NCBI RefSeq assembly: GCF_001653235.2
Contig: NC_035790.1
Span: forward strand, 5,518,001-5,582,000
Reading direction: 5' to 3'
Source of the DNA: Pochonia chlamydosporia 170
Lineage: Eukaryota > Ascomycota > Sordariomycetes > Hypocreales > Clavicipitaceae
Length of the DNA stretch: 64,000 nt
This document shows, piece by piece, positions 32,733-44,204 of the stretch. How positions within the stretch are numbered: position 1 is the first letter of the stretch; the number at the start of each line of letters is the position of its first letter. Below the pieces are notes generated by a model. It was not told the DNA's origin. It worked only from the letters and a program-made list of their open reading frames with translations, and searched no databases. The position numbers and the translations under genes are program-made.

Positions 32733-35028
32733 ATGGCCGCCAACACTTCCTCCGGCGCTGTTGATCAGCTTGCCAACGATCTCAACAACACCTCCCTCAA
32801 CGGCAGCGGCGACGCCAAGCCCACCGTCGACACCACCGTCGGTGCTGGTTCCGAGGATGCATCTGCTCCTACTCCCAGCTCTGCGGCTCCCCACCCCCAG
32901 AACTCCGCCTCTCTCTACGTCGGAGAGCTCGACCCCTCTGTCACTGAGGCCATGCTCTTCGAACTCTTCTCTCAGATCGGTGCTGTCGCTTCCATCCGTG
33001 TCTGCCGTGATGCCGTCACCCGTCGCTCCCTCGGCTATGCCTACGTCAACTACAACTCCACTGCTGACGGCGAAAAGGCTCTAGAGGAGCTCAACTACAC
33101 CCTCATCAAGGGTCGCCCTTGCCGCATCATGTGGTCCCAGCGTGATCCTGCCCTCCGCAAGACCGGCCAGGGTAATGTTTTCATCAAGAACTTGGATGTG
33201 GCTATTGACAACAAGGCTCTTCACGACACCTTTGCCGCCTTCGGCAACATCCTGAGCTGCAAGGTTGCCCAGGACGAAAATGGCAACTCCAAGGGCTACG
33301 GGTTTGTCCACTACGAGACGGACGAGGCTGCTCAACAGGCCATCAAGCACGTTAATGGCATGCTTCTCAACGAGAAGAAGGTCTATGTCGGCCACCACAT
33401 CCCCAAGAAGGATCGTCAGAGCAAGTTTGAGGAGATGAAGGCAAACTTCACCAACATTTACGTCAAGAACATTAGCACCGATGCCTCAGACGAAGAGTTC
33501 CGCGAGCTTTTCGAGAAGTATGGTGACATCACTTCTGCTTCTCTTGCCCGCGATCAGGAGGGCAAGAGCCGTGGCTTTGGTTTCGTCAACTTCACCACCC
33601 ATGAAAGCGCTGCCAAGGCTGTTGATGAGCTCCACGGCAACGATTTCCGCGGCCAGGACCTCTACGTTGGTCGTGCACAGAAGAAGCACGAGCGTGAGGA
33701 GGAGCTGCGCAAATCTTACGAGGCTGCCCGTCTTGAGAAGGCTAACAAATATCAAGGCGTCAACCTCTACATCAAGAATCTTGACGATGATGTTGATGAT
33801 GAGAAGCTCCGCCAGATGTTCACCGAGTTCGGACCCATTACATCTGCCAAGGTTATGAGAGATGCTCCTTCTGACGGATCCGACGACGGTAAGGACAAGG
33901 AGGAAGACACCGAGAAGGAAGCTGAGGCCAAGGAGGAAGTCAAGGAGGCTGAGGAGGACGACGCCGACAAGAAGGCTGAGAAGAAGGGCGACAAGAGACT
34001 CGGTAAGAGCAAGGGCTTCGGTTTCGTCTGCTTTAGCAACCCAGACGACGCGACAAAGGCTGTCGCTGAGATGAACCAGCGCATGATCAACGGCAAGCCT
34101 CTGTACGTGGCTCTTGCTCAGCGCAAGGATGTTCGCAAGAGCCAGCTCGAGGCCAGTATCCAGGCTCGCAACCAGTTGCGTATGCAGCAAGCTGCTGCCG
34201 CTGCCGGTATGCCTCAGCAGTACATGCAGCCCCCTGTGTTCTACGGACAACAGCCCGGTTTCATCCCCCAGGGTGGCCGTGGTATGCCGTTCCCCCAGCC
34301 TGGAATGGCCATGGGCGGCGTCCAGGGCGGTCGACCTGGTCAGTTCCCTGGCTACCCTCAGCAGGGCGGCCGTGGTGGCGTTCCCCAGCAGATGCCTCCC
34401 AACATGTACGGTATGCCCGGACAGTTCCCTCCGCAGTTTGGCCAACCCGGCACTCCTCAGTTTATGGCTGCTATGCAGGCTCAACAGGCTGCCATGGGCG
34501 GACGTGGTGCTCCTCAGGGTGGTCGTGGCATGCCACCCCCTAACGCTGGTCCTGGTGGCATGCCTGGATTCCCTCCCAACAACCGCCAAGGCGCCGGACG
34601 CGGTGGAAACGGCCGCAACAACAACAACAATGGCCCCAGCCAGGCTCCCCGAGGCGAGGGCAACTCCGGCTCTGTGCTCCAAGCCCAGCTTGCCAATGCC
34701 CAGCCAGCCCAGCAGAAGCAGATCTTGGGTGAAATTATTTTCCCCAAGATTCAGGCCATCAACTCTGAGCTTGCTGGAAAGATTACTGGCATGCTCCTGG
34801 AAATGGAGAACAACGAGCTCATCAACTTGTAAGTACCCACGGAACAAATGCCTCCATTGACACGTGCCACTTCAGCAAACTAATGCAATTTCTAGGATTG
34901 AGGATGATGTCGCCCTCAAGGCCAAGGTCGACGAAGCCCTTAATGTCTATGACGAGTACGTCAAGTCTCAGGGTAACGAAGGTGCCGAGGCTGGTGAGGC
35001 CAAGAAGGAGGAGGAGTCCAAGGCCTAA
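32733..35028 (+). CDS. PAB1: polyadenylate-binding protein
   Basis: Two exons, 32733-34828 and 34896-35028, give 742 residues; the intron is 67 nt. The ATG at 32733 (MAANTSSG) is preferred because upstream in-frame codons lack an ATG and include a likely splice acceptor. Four RRMs follow an Ala/Ser/Thr-rich leader: RRM1 about 60-138 (LYVGEL), RRM2 about 148-225 (VFIKNL), RRM3 about 242-318 (IYVKNI) and RRM4 from about 345 (LYIKNL). RRM4 is interrupted by about 50 acidic/lysine-rich residues (roughly 377-425) before its RNP1 (KGFGFVCF). A Gln/Gly/Pro/Met-rich linker leads to the C-terminal MLLE domain ([17 protein letters not shown]), which the intron splits. It binds poly(A) tails, controls translation and decay, and recruits MLLE partners. 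Codon use is strongly biased to C-ending codons, as expected for a highly expressed gene. Confidence 0.97.
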
Positions 35029-35883
35029 AATGACCATTGGCAGACTCTGTTCCCTCTTCTTCGTTGCTCATTATTAAAAAAGTTCAACTGATATTCCTTT
35101 TGTTTGATTTCCTTTGTTAATATTGTTTCAGCTTATTGCGGAACTCCTATTTTATGGGGTGTTTTATTTTTCGGACAAAGGTGGGAGGCAGGAACATGTT
35201 TTATGCCCCGGTTCGTGGCCCACATATCCGAAAGGTTTGCATTTTGTACAGATAGACTTCGTTGCTATGTCTTGCTCCGCAAAGGAATGGAGACACCAAA
35301 AGTTGGAGGACCCTCGAAACGAGGAGGGCGAATCGCTAAGAAGGGAACGAACGGCTGGCTGGCTACCCGATGTGGTGACAGCGCAGGCCAAGATATCAAC
35401 GGGAAGGATGGGTGCCCCGTTTGAGATGGCGTTGGAAGGTTGTCGGTTTCCGTGAAGAAACGCCTGGAAGTAGGCTTATACCCCCTGACAAACGGACGGG
35501 CCTACGTGTGAGAGGCCAAATTGACACACATGGATTATGCTATTAGTAAGAGTTCTAATAAATGATATTCTGAATGAGTTGGTTCTTGTGGATGTGTGTT
35601 TCCTATTGATGATGGTCTTGGTTACGAGAATCATGGTCTTAGAAAGGTACTTTAAAATTTGCTTTATTCCTGGATACAGGACTAATTCTAGTGTGCGTAT
35701 ATTACCAATTCCAACAACGCCGTTCCAAAATCAACCCTGACCAAACCAGCTTTCCTCACGGGAAAATGCACCAACAGAAAAGAAAAACATGTGTATTGAC
35801 ATCCACATCCGAGTCTTTTATTTGACCAACCATACGCCGCATGCTTGAATTTCATATCCAACCAGACCATTCCCCTGACAAAT
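35029..35883. other. convergent 3' flanks
   Basis: Between the PAB1 stop and the stop of the membrane-protein gene on the other strand. AT-rich around 35520-35720. No gene recognised. Confidence 0.5.
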
Positions 35884-37732
35884 CTAAAAGGAGCCATCGC
35901 CAATCTCATACCCCGTATCAATCTCATGATACGAATACTTGTGCGTCCGATCGACGGAGTACAAGGTCTCCATGACCTTGCTCTTCTGCTGGGTCCTCAC
36001 ACCGGACAAGTAATCCCTCACGGAGACGATGCCCCTAATCTGATCTTCTAGCGTGAGGGTAGACGAATTGAGGCCCCTGACGAGCTGGCTGGCCAGTTTG
36101 CCGCGCAGACTCTCGAGCGAGGACTTGAGGGTGAGGAGTTTGCCATGATGGCCGACGAGGTTGCCCTTGTTGCGAACGGTTTTGGAGCGCACGTCATGGA
36201 GGAGGGCGCGGTTCTTTTCGAACTTGCGAAGCTGGGTTGCGCGGGGGCCGAGGATGCGCGCCCACAGGCCGGAGAGGAGCTCTGCGTGGAATTCTTCCTG
36301 GGTGGAGGACTCGTGGGCGACGGTGCGGGCGAGACTGAGGAAGTGGGCGTCGATGTCGTCGAAGAGGGCGAAGAGGGAGACGGAGTTTTCGAGCTCGGCC
36401 TGGATGGCTTCCTCGAGGGTGGAGAGGAAGTTGTTGAAGAGGAGTTGGACCATGCGCTGCTCGCGCTGGGGGTTGGACAGGCCGAAGATGGATGTTGTAA
36501 GGCGGCCGAGGCGGGTGGGGTGGCCGTGGGTGTCTTCGAGGATGGCGGTGGTGGTGAGGAAGTTGTGGATGTTGTCGTAGGCGTGGGAGAGGGAGGATGA
36601 CGGGGGGCGGGAGTTGAGGCGGTCGAGGTGCATTTTTGCCCATTCCATGACGCTGAGGATGCTGGTGGCATGTTAGTTATGGGTGTGAAGGTGGGAGTGA
36701 GAGTGAAAGTACCTGTCAATGTCGCCGTCGACGTGGGTGTGAAACTTGGTCAATTCGAGGACGAGCTTCTTCATGGCTTCGCTTATGGAGTCCAAGTTGC
36801 TGACGATGATGGCAGCGTCCGACATGCCGCTTACTCGCACAGACTCGGCGAGGTCCCAGACGGCAATGCTCGTCGACTGGAGGTCCTTGACGTGCGCGAC
36901 GGCAGGCTCCGAGAAGTAGATTAGGGGTTCGAAGGAGCGTGCGATGCCCGCCACCTTGACTAGATCGCCGACTGGTCGTGGCGCTGCTGGCTTGACCAGT
37001 ACTTTGATGGTGGATATGGAGAGGAGGGCGACGAGGAGGCCGGATACGACTGAGAACCAGCTCTTGGTTAGGGAGTGGTAACGCTGTTGTGTGAATGAGA
37101 TGGCGGCTTCTATGGGTTTTGTGCGCTGGTGAACTTCTGCTCGGACGGCGAAGCGGAAATCTAGGTAAGGGGTGGTGTTAGTGGACTGAATGCTACGATA
37201 CTGAATTTGTATTCCTTGACAATTGTAGCTTGTCAAGATGCGCAAAGTAAGCCAACGTACAATTATCTGGTCCCGGTGAAGCCCTCGAGACAGTCTCGGC
37301 TGAAGTAACCCCTGGATCAACTCTCACAGTCGCATCCTCGCCTCGTCCCGGACTTGGACTTCGACCCTTTTCGGGACTCTGACTCCCCGCCGGTAATCTC
37401 GTCCGAATAGCCTGCTGAAGAACATGGTCTTCCTCCAAATCGTCGTCGTCGTCCGAGCCCGGCGACGTACCCCTAACATACCGCGGCTGTCGGCCTGGTG
37501 GATGATGATGATGCTGCTGCTGGTGCCTCCAAAAGCCGCTGCTCCGGTCGCCGTTGCCGAGTCTCCGCCATGCCGGCGGCGAGTACCCACCGACTGAACC
37601 TATGTCTGAGTCCTCGAGATCCTCCGTTGCCGGCTCGCTGGGGAGTGCTGACGAGTGGCGCATCGATGTCGGGCTGGCTGGGGGTTCGAAGTCCTGCAAT
37701 GAGGCGTCGAGGCCGTCTAGAGGGTCGGCCAT
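35884..37732 (-). CDS. uncharacterised conserved fungal membrane protein with helical domain
   Basis: Three exons, 37261-37732, 36713-37160 and 35884-36661, with introns of 100 and 51 nt; total 565 residues and consistent phase. Residues 1-155 are disordered and acidic, with a GGYSPPAWRR motif, a His/Gln run and a five-Asp run. One clear transmembrane segment spans about 191-213 (SWFSVVSGLLVALLSISTIK). The remainder (about 220-565) is predicted mostly helical, with regular hydrophobic spacing (SLDSISEAMKKLVLELTKF, LEEAIQAELENSVSLFALF, LKSSLESLRGKLASQL) typical of coiled coils. The start at MADPLDG is chosen because the following residues keep the fungal-type GGYSPPAW region in frame. I do not recognise a named family; membrane tethering or a dynamin/BAR-like helical scaffold are guesses only. 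An overlapping long frame on the same strand is treated separately. Confidence 0.72.
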
Positions 37733-39736
37733 CTCTGCTGGACGGGTTGGAATTTGAATAAAGCTCGCTGGTAGCAGCTGAGCGGCGGCGCGCAACCGTC
37801 AGAGACTGATCTCTCAGAACTACTAGCTGGCGACTTTGTGGGTGAGGCGGAAGCGGCTTGTCGATGATATGACGTCCCCCACGCTGAGGGGTGGAAAGTG
37901 CCGTGAGAGATGGTAGGGAAGGGAGTCGTGGGAAAGTGAATCGCGGAATGCGAAGAGATATCCTGGGTAGATAGAGAATCACGAGGACGAAGAAGACGAC
38001 AACTGTGGCTAACCAGGTACTCGGCGCAACGGTGATGCTGATGAGTGAGACGTTGTTGTTTACAGTGACGAACGAAGGCATGGAGCCCTTGAAGAACATT
38101 TGGTGGTGATGGCGTCGTTCGAGTTCGGGTCTGTGGGAATTGAATTGAGTATTGGCCGGTCTGTAATGGTCACCACCCTGGATCTGGATCACTCTCTGGT
38201 CTTGGCCACCTCGAGCATCAATCAAGAAAAAGATGCAAAAGAGAAACTCCTCCCTCGTGTAACCCAGTCTTTGGCCTGGTGACCAGGGTAAAGCTTTGTC
38301 GTCAAGTTGCCAACAACCCGTCGTCCACCTTCCGTAACGAGCGAATTCCCAATCTTTGTGGTCTGAAACCCAAAATCCCTGTCCAAAATTGGTTGGTGTT
38401 GGTTTTTCGTAGCGGTCAACGTCGAGAGAGTGTGTGCGCCAGGGACGACTGAATGAGAGGAGGTGAGTAAAACGATGACCAGAGATGGTGATGCAGGGAA
38501 GTTTGGATTGGATTGGATACGGGGACATCTCCCATGACATGGCATGAGAGAGCCTTGCCCACTGCCCACTGCCCACTCACACTTTGGGCCTCCTCTTTGG
38601 GCCTCCTGTTTGGGCCTCTGGACTGGACTGGTCGTGGGAGCATTTTGGAAATCGAGAGGTTGGGGTCTGGCTGGTTCGTTGCTTTGGCTCATCGTGGGCC
38701 AATCATTTGTTGGATGCAAGCCCTCCATCTTCTCTTGGTCTGTCGCAGAATGATGCAGAGGGAGGGGCAGTCTGTCCATGGCTGAAATGGGATGCCCTTT
38801 CTTGGAATCATTTCCACATGCGTCGAACTTTGTGTTTCTTTTTTGGGGGATTGTAGCTTCTTTCCAGCGTTTCATTTAGATGACTGGCACGATATCTTTG
38901 GATGGTGGTCTGGTCTGGTTTGTCTGTGTTAGTGTTTAGGGGAGTGGACGGGCTCAACTGCCAGAAAGTGGGACATGGATGATGGGACAGGACTGGACAG
39001 GACTGGACCGTTGACTTGGTTGGTGGGGCACATTGAGCTCTGGCTGTCTCCATCTCTCTCCCAGCAGTTGACCTTTGTGCACTTCCTCCAAGTGCACCCG
39101 ACGTCGATAAGACTTGCTCATAAAGTACTCTACATTCCTCAGCATGGCTCACCATCGCCATTCAGCTAGTCCCTTTATTCAATACATCACACCCAGTTGT
39201 GGGCTGTCTGTGATCCAGCCAAACCAAGCCGACTCCGCCCATCGGCTCACTTCCAACCCTCTCAGGCTGGACATGTCTTGCAAGGATGTCGGCATCTGCA
39301 GGCACCAATGCAGGGTCAACGGAATCTGCACGGCAATGCCTTCATTAACATGGATGACTGACTGTCTCCTCCAGTTTACTTCATATTACTCTGTCACCCC
39401 AATCTCAAAGCACCACACAGCACATGAGTTCCATAATCGTATATTTCGCTGTGCACTCCTCGTTTCCCGTACAAGACCAACAAAATATAATAATAAATAA
39501 AAACCAGTCCATACACCCAGACCAATCAAAGAGCGGAATGCTACCGACGTCATGCTCACATTTCCTCGTCCTGTCCTGTCCTGTGTTGCCTTTCATCACC
39601 GGCCAAAGTACACTCATTCTTCCATACTGCCAGATAATGCACCGCAAATATTCGTCAACCACGGAGTCAATCAATAACTCATGACATGCTACCTGTATAG
39701 GTCGAAACCAATCTAGTCATCGTCGCCGCCTCCCCA
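37733..39736. other. 2 kb intergenic
   Basis: Holds two sets of short tandem repeats (38556-38621), GTCTGGTCTG at 38908 and a partly repeated GGACAGGACT segment at 38987-39006. It is upstream of the membrane-protein gene and downstream of the stress-protein gene. A long open frame (37473-38576) enters it from the left and is discussed as a finding. Confidence 0.5.
38556..38621. repeat. TGCCCAC x3 and TTTGGGCCTCCTG x3 tandems
   Basis: Three perfect 7-bp units at 38556-38576, then three 13-bp units at 38583-38621, the third with two changes. The six bases between them are unrelated. Confidence 0.9.
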
Positions 39737-42076
39737 TTAATCAATCTTAGCATTGGCCAGGCTGCGAGCTGCTGGATTGTTCAGGTTGTTGATTTGTTTC
39801 ACCGCTTTTTGTTTGTATTTGCTCTGTTTCCGAAGCCTCTTCCTGGCAACCATGACTGGTACCGAGCTCTTCGTCACCAAGTAGTTCGAAAATGATCCCA
39901 AAATGACACTGTTTCGTTCCCAACTGTTAGTCAGAGTCCCCATAAAGTGAAACCTTCCAAATGTCAAGCGAGATACAACATACCCTTTCAAAGCGCTGCG
40001 GCCCCTGCTACCGATAACCACCAGCGTCGGATTGATTAGGTCAATCACTTCTGTGATCAAGTGTCGCGGGTTCTTGCAGTGAAGCACCTCCACGATAACC
40101 CTCACCTGCAGACGCGTCTTCCTTAGTAGTCGCAGTATTTTGTCCGTCATCTCCTGGATCGCCCGTGATCGTTCCTCTACTGCCCTCTGAGTGTCGCCAC
40201 GGTGAGACGGCGCCGGCGAAGCTCCCGGTGTTCTGGTACCTCCTGTTGAATCGCCCACCGTGTGGAGTGCGGATGCTCTTTTCAGTTCAAGTACCGGCGT
40301 CACTGGTGCCGGCATACCTTTCGCATTTGTTACCGTATTGATTGCTGCGGCTTGCTCCTTCATGGCTTTGGGATCGTCTGGCACAAGTGACCCTTCGCCG
40401 GTCACGATGCCGGTTTCCTCATCCACACAATAAATGGCTATTAGAGTGTCGCCATCGCGGAGCACAGTTCCAATGGCCCACTCCAAGGCATGCGTCGACT
40501 CATCGCTCAAGTCCGTTGCCACCAAGTACTTTCGCACTCTCTGACTGTCGTCTTCCGCCGCCTGCACGGTCTTGTGATAATCTCCGCGGTAAATTATACG
40601 GATGGAACGGTGCGAGTCCTGCGCAGTGAGAATGTTGGTCATGGAGAAGCCGAGATTCTGCGCCCGTTTGATGTCATCCATGTCAGCTTCCTCGTCCGAG
40701 TCGAACACGGATGCCGTCGCGGAAGCAGGGTTCTGGTCGTAGCTAGTGTTTGGGTGGATTCCACCTCTGGATGGTTTGACGGTGTCGCCCGATGAGTTGG
40801 TAATCTTGATCTCGGGTTCCAAGAGAGATCTATATGTATAAGTTTGGCTCTGCTGCTGTGCGATTTTTGACCCTGGCAAGCATAAATGTTAGATGTTTAG
40901 TCCTGAAACTGTTGTCTGTATCCACGTGAAGTGGCAAAATGGTTGATGATACTCACGTTCTTCGTCTGCCGCCGCCAGCAAGCTCAAAGTTTGTCGGTCA
41001 CCGTGGCCGTCGCGAGACCGGGACTTGTCGTTTTCTCCTTCTTCATGCGCATCTGGATTCAGTGACCTTGGAGCCGTCTTACGGCCACGATCTTCGTCAT
41101 CAGATGAAGGCGGCTCATCGTCTTCACTAGATTCGAGGTGCTCGCCATCTGGACCAAGATAGTCCTTTATCAAACGACCTTCACCAACATCGTCGGATCG
41201 TTTGCGCATGGGCAACTGTGCGAGACTTCCACTGGAAAATGCCAAGTTTGCATCAGATAATCTGCGATATGCGTTGCTTATATCCACGACTTGTCCATCA
41301 TCGAGCATCGCTCTGTTGGGAGGCAGTTGAGGAGAGAAAGTCGCTGGCGACCGCGAACGTGCAGCCCACCGTTCATGGGGGGATTTGGACTGGTTAGGCC
41401 CTAAGCGCCCGCTAGCGGAGGAGTTACGTCCTCTGTCACCAGGCAACTGGAGACTACTCAAGTCAGCACTGCGGAAAGCCTCTCCCAACGACCCTCCACC
41501 TGATATTCTCTTGCTGCTGCTGCTCTGCGGCAGCCTCTTGGTGCCGGTGTGGGCAGAGTATTGTGGTAGAATGCCAGAGAATTGGTACTCTGAAGTTCTA
41601 TCAAACCGACTGCCTGACCGGGGGCCAAAATCGGCAGGTTTGAATGCAGCATCTGATGAGCTTCTTGGGTGATGTGAGCCTTGGGATGAAGAAGAGTGAG
41701 TTTTGAAAATGGGCTCGTTGGGAGATGCAGGACTAGAGCTTCTTCCATGGATCGACCCAGGCGGTGATGGAGCAGAGGCCACGTCGAGCATACTTCGTAC
41801 GGGTGCTTGAGAAGTAGTGACTGGTCCATCAATATCCAACATGCTCCTCACAGGAGCCTGCGTAGCGGCGGCGCCATGAGAAGAGCTTGATGGCTCCTCT
41901 TCAATATCCAGCATGCTCCTGACCGGGGATCGTGGCGCAGCAGTGTACGGTGAAGACGAGCGCATCCTTGTGGGAGAAGTAGCAGCATTCAAGTTCTTGT
42001 TCTCCAAAAGCGCAAGCACTTCTTGCCGCTCCATGTCGAGCATGGCGTCGATACTCATTGGTCGATGGCCCGACAT
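39737..42076 (-). CDS. large protein with C-terminal universal stress protein domain
   Basis: Three exons, 40957-42076, 39984-40872 and 39737-39908, introns 84 and 75 nt; 726 residues. The N-terminal half (1-480) is Ser/Pro/Asp-rich and probably disordered, with repeated short motifs: SIDAMLDM near residue 8, then three PVRSMLD[IV] copies at about 50, 75 and 93, and RAMLDD near 263. The C-terminal part (about 485-700) is a UspA domain: KYLVATDLSDESTHALEWA starts the fold, a loop insert of about 70 residues follows, and the second half has VEVLHCKNPRHLITEVIDLINPTLVVIGSRG (given by its position after residue 610). The second intron joins the nucleotide-binding motif G-x2-G-x9-G-S: GSRGRSALKG on one side and VILGS on the other, so ATP binding is expected. 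A basic tail (KRLRKQSKYKQK) ends the protein. Likely a cytosolic or nuclear stress-response factor; function unproven in fungi. Confidence 0.9.
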
Positions 42077-44204
42077 CTTGAATACAGGACGGAACCGGCC
42101 GTTTTTGGTGGTTTGTTTGTTTTCAGGGTCGATAGTAGAGGAAGTTGGGTAGGCGTCCTTGTAAATGCCTAAGATCTTTCGACTGGTTTGAGATTAATCT
42201 GTATGTATGGTTTGGAAAGTCAAGCTTGGAGGCGTCAGAGGCTTGCCACGGAGAGAGGAGCAGTATTGGTTGCTGGGAGATGTAGAGACAGAGAAAAGTA
42301 GGCGGGATTTATCGAGAAATTCTTCGGAGAACNNNNNGACGCTTCGTGGAATCAATTTGAGGCCAGAATGGCATTGTGATAATACAAGATATCGATAGAA
42401 TCGCAAGTTCTGACAAGTGATGGACACTGTCAGATCATCACGGCGGGGTGCTGGTGGTGGGCTGAACGGCGAAGAACTGCTGCAGCTGCAGTCAATAGTA
42501 AGATACAAGACGCTTTGGGAGTTGCCCGAGACAAAGGCGTCAAGGCGAACCGATCGTGTTGGCTCAGTTGTCGAGATGGAGTCGGAGAATGTGCGGTTTG
42601 GGGTGTGCCAGATGAGGAGAGGTTGAGACGGACTGGATGGAAGGTGGGACCTTCGGTGCGTGTCTTGCAAAACGATAAAGTACGATGCACCTGGTAAAGG
42701 TCTGGTGTCTGTGTGCCAGGCGGTGCATGTAACTTGGAGAGTAAGTCGTCAGGCAATAGCAGTCGGTCGCTGTTGGATGGTGAGAGTTACGGATGGATCA
42801 AATGGATGGATGGCACAGCAGAGTTGAGTGCAACACAGCACAGGATAGAAGAGCACAGGGCCTGAAATCGACTAGCGCAACGAGGCTGGGGCAGGCAGAT
42901 GGTGCTTCAAGTGGGGGCCTGGCACGTCTGGTCTGTTCTGCTCCGGTCTGGTCTCGTCTTGTCAGCTCCAAGTCAATGGAGTCAAGTTATGGTGGTACAT
43001 TAGCTCGCATCTGTGTCGCAAGAACAACGCCAAAGGCCCGTGGGTCTCGAGCTGGTTTCGGAGAATGCCACGGCATCAAAAGCAATACCCTTATCGTATT
43101 TTAGCCAATCTTCAATACCATCTTGCCGTGCCCACAGCTCTGTACCGCAGGCTGGCCCTTGCTACAAGAACTGACTCCAGCCAAAGCAGGCTGTGGAGGA
43201 CTGGGAGCTTTCAGACTCGATCAAATGGACCATCCGCTCCACAGGCGGGTGGCAATTGTGTGCATGTGTCTGGTGGCCTCTAACCTCAGGCTCAGGACCT
43301 CGACTCCATGAGCAAGTCGGAATGCCAAGAACCCCAAGGTCAAATGAGCGTGTTGCAGCCTCAACGCTAGCTAATCCAAGCCCAAGAATTCAGTTGATTG
43401 GCACGGAGCTCCTCAAATCAGACCCAGACCAAACTCGACCGTTCAATGTTATTCGATACTCACGACACTGCCACCAGCAAGCACCACACAGCATTGAACC
43501 AACATGGCCGCGGCGATGCACGGAGAAGGACAATGCTCAGTGACTGCACAATTGTAACAATGCATTTCGGCATTCAGTTCCCAAGTTGTCAGCAGTCACA
43601 TCCGCCGTTCTGGCTTTGGACATTCTCGCGTCTGGTCATTGTAGCGCTTCTGTTGACAGTCCGTATGTCGGTCTGGCTGCCCGCCCAGCGGCGTTTTTCC
43701 GCCTCCTCTGTGCATGTAGCTTAATAAAAGCTTAAAGTACGGAGTTGAAAGCCATACCTTGGTAAGTGGACGGAGAATCACATGATCCGTCCACCGCTGT
43801 ACATCCTTCACCTTGTCTTTCAGCCGCCAGGCGCTAGTATCTGATTCGCTATTTCAGCAGCCATTTGCGAGTACGTACGGAGTAGGGACATTCACTGTTG
43901 ATGTTCACCTCGCTGCCATTCTGAGCCGTCGTTGCATGTATCCCGTGCGGCACGAAGCAAACAAACCCGTGGCGCAGTTTAAATGAACGGAGCAGCATCG
44001 AGTGATTTTAGTCCCAGCTAAGTTTGCATATATGCCCTTTTGTTGGGTGCTTTTATTTCATCTTATTTTACCAAGCGCTTCTATAACTTACATACACGCC
44101 CCTATCCACCCTACAGGAGCAACATGATGCGAATGCATTGGCCTCTACAGCCAATTTCAAGTAATATACAAAATTACGCCACCAGCTGATGCATCTTTCC
44201 CCCC
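42077..44204. other. 2.1 kb intergenic with an assembly gap
   Basis: Includes five N at 42333-42337, GTCTGGTCTG at 42926, a TACGGAGTT near copy at 43738 and an exact TACGGAGTA at 43876-43884. It is the promoter side of the stress-protein gene. No open frame here is convincing. Confidence 0.55.
42333..42337. other. assembly gap (NNNNN)
   Basis: Five undetermined bases about 260 bp upstream of the stress-protein start codon. The true gap size is unknown; five N is often a placeholder. Confidence 1.

Noticed and set aside
33486..34847. 453-codon antisense frame over PAB1
   Set aside because: A by-product of the strong C-ending codon bias of PAB1; Leu/Val/Ser-rich shadow.
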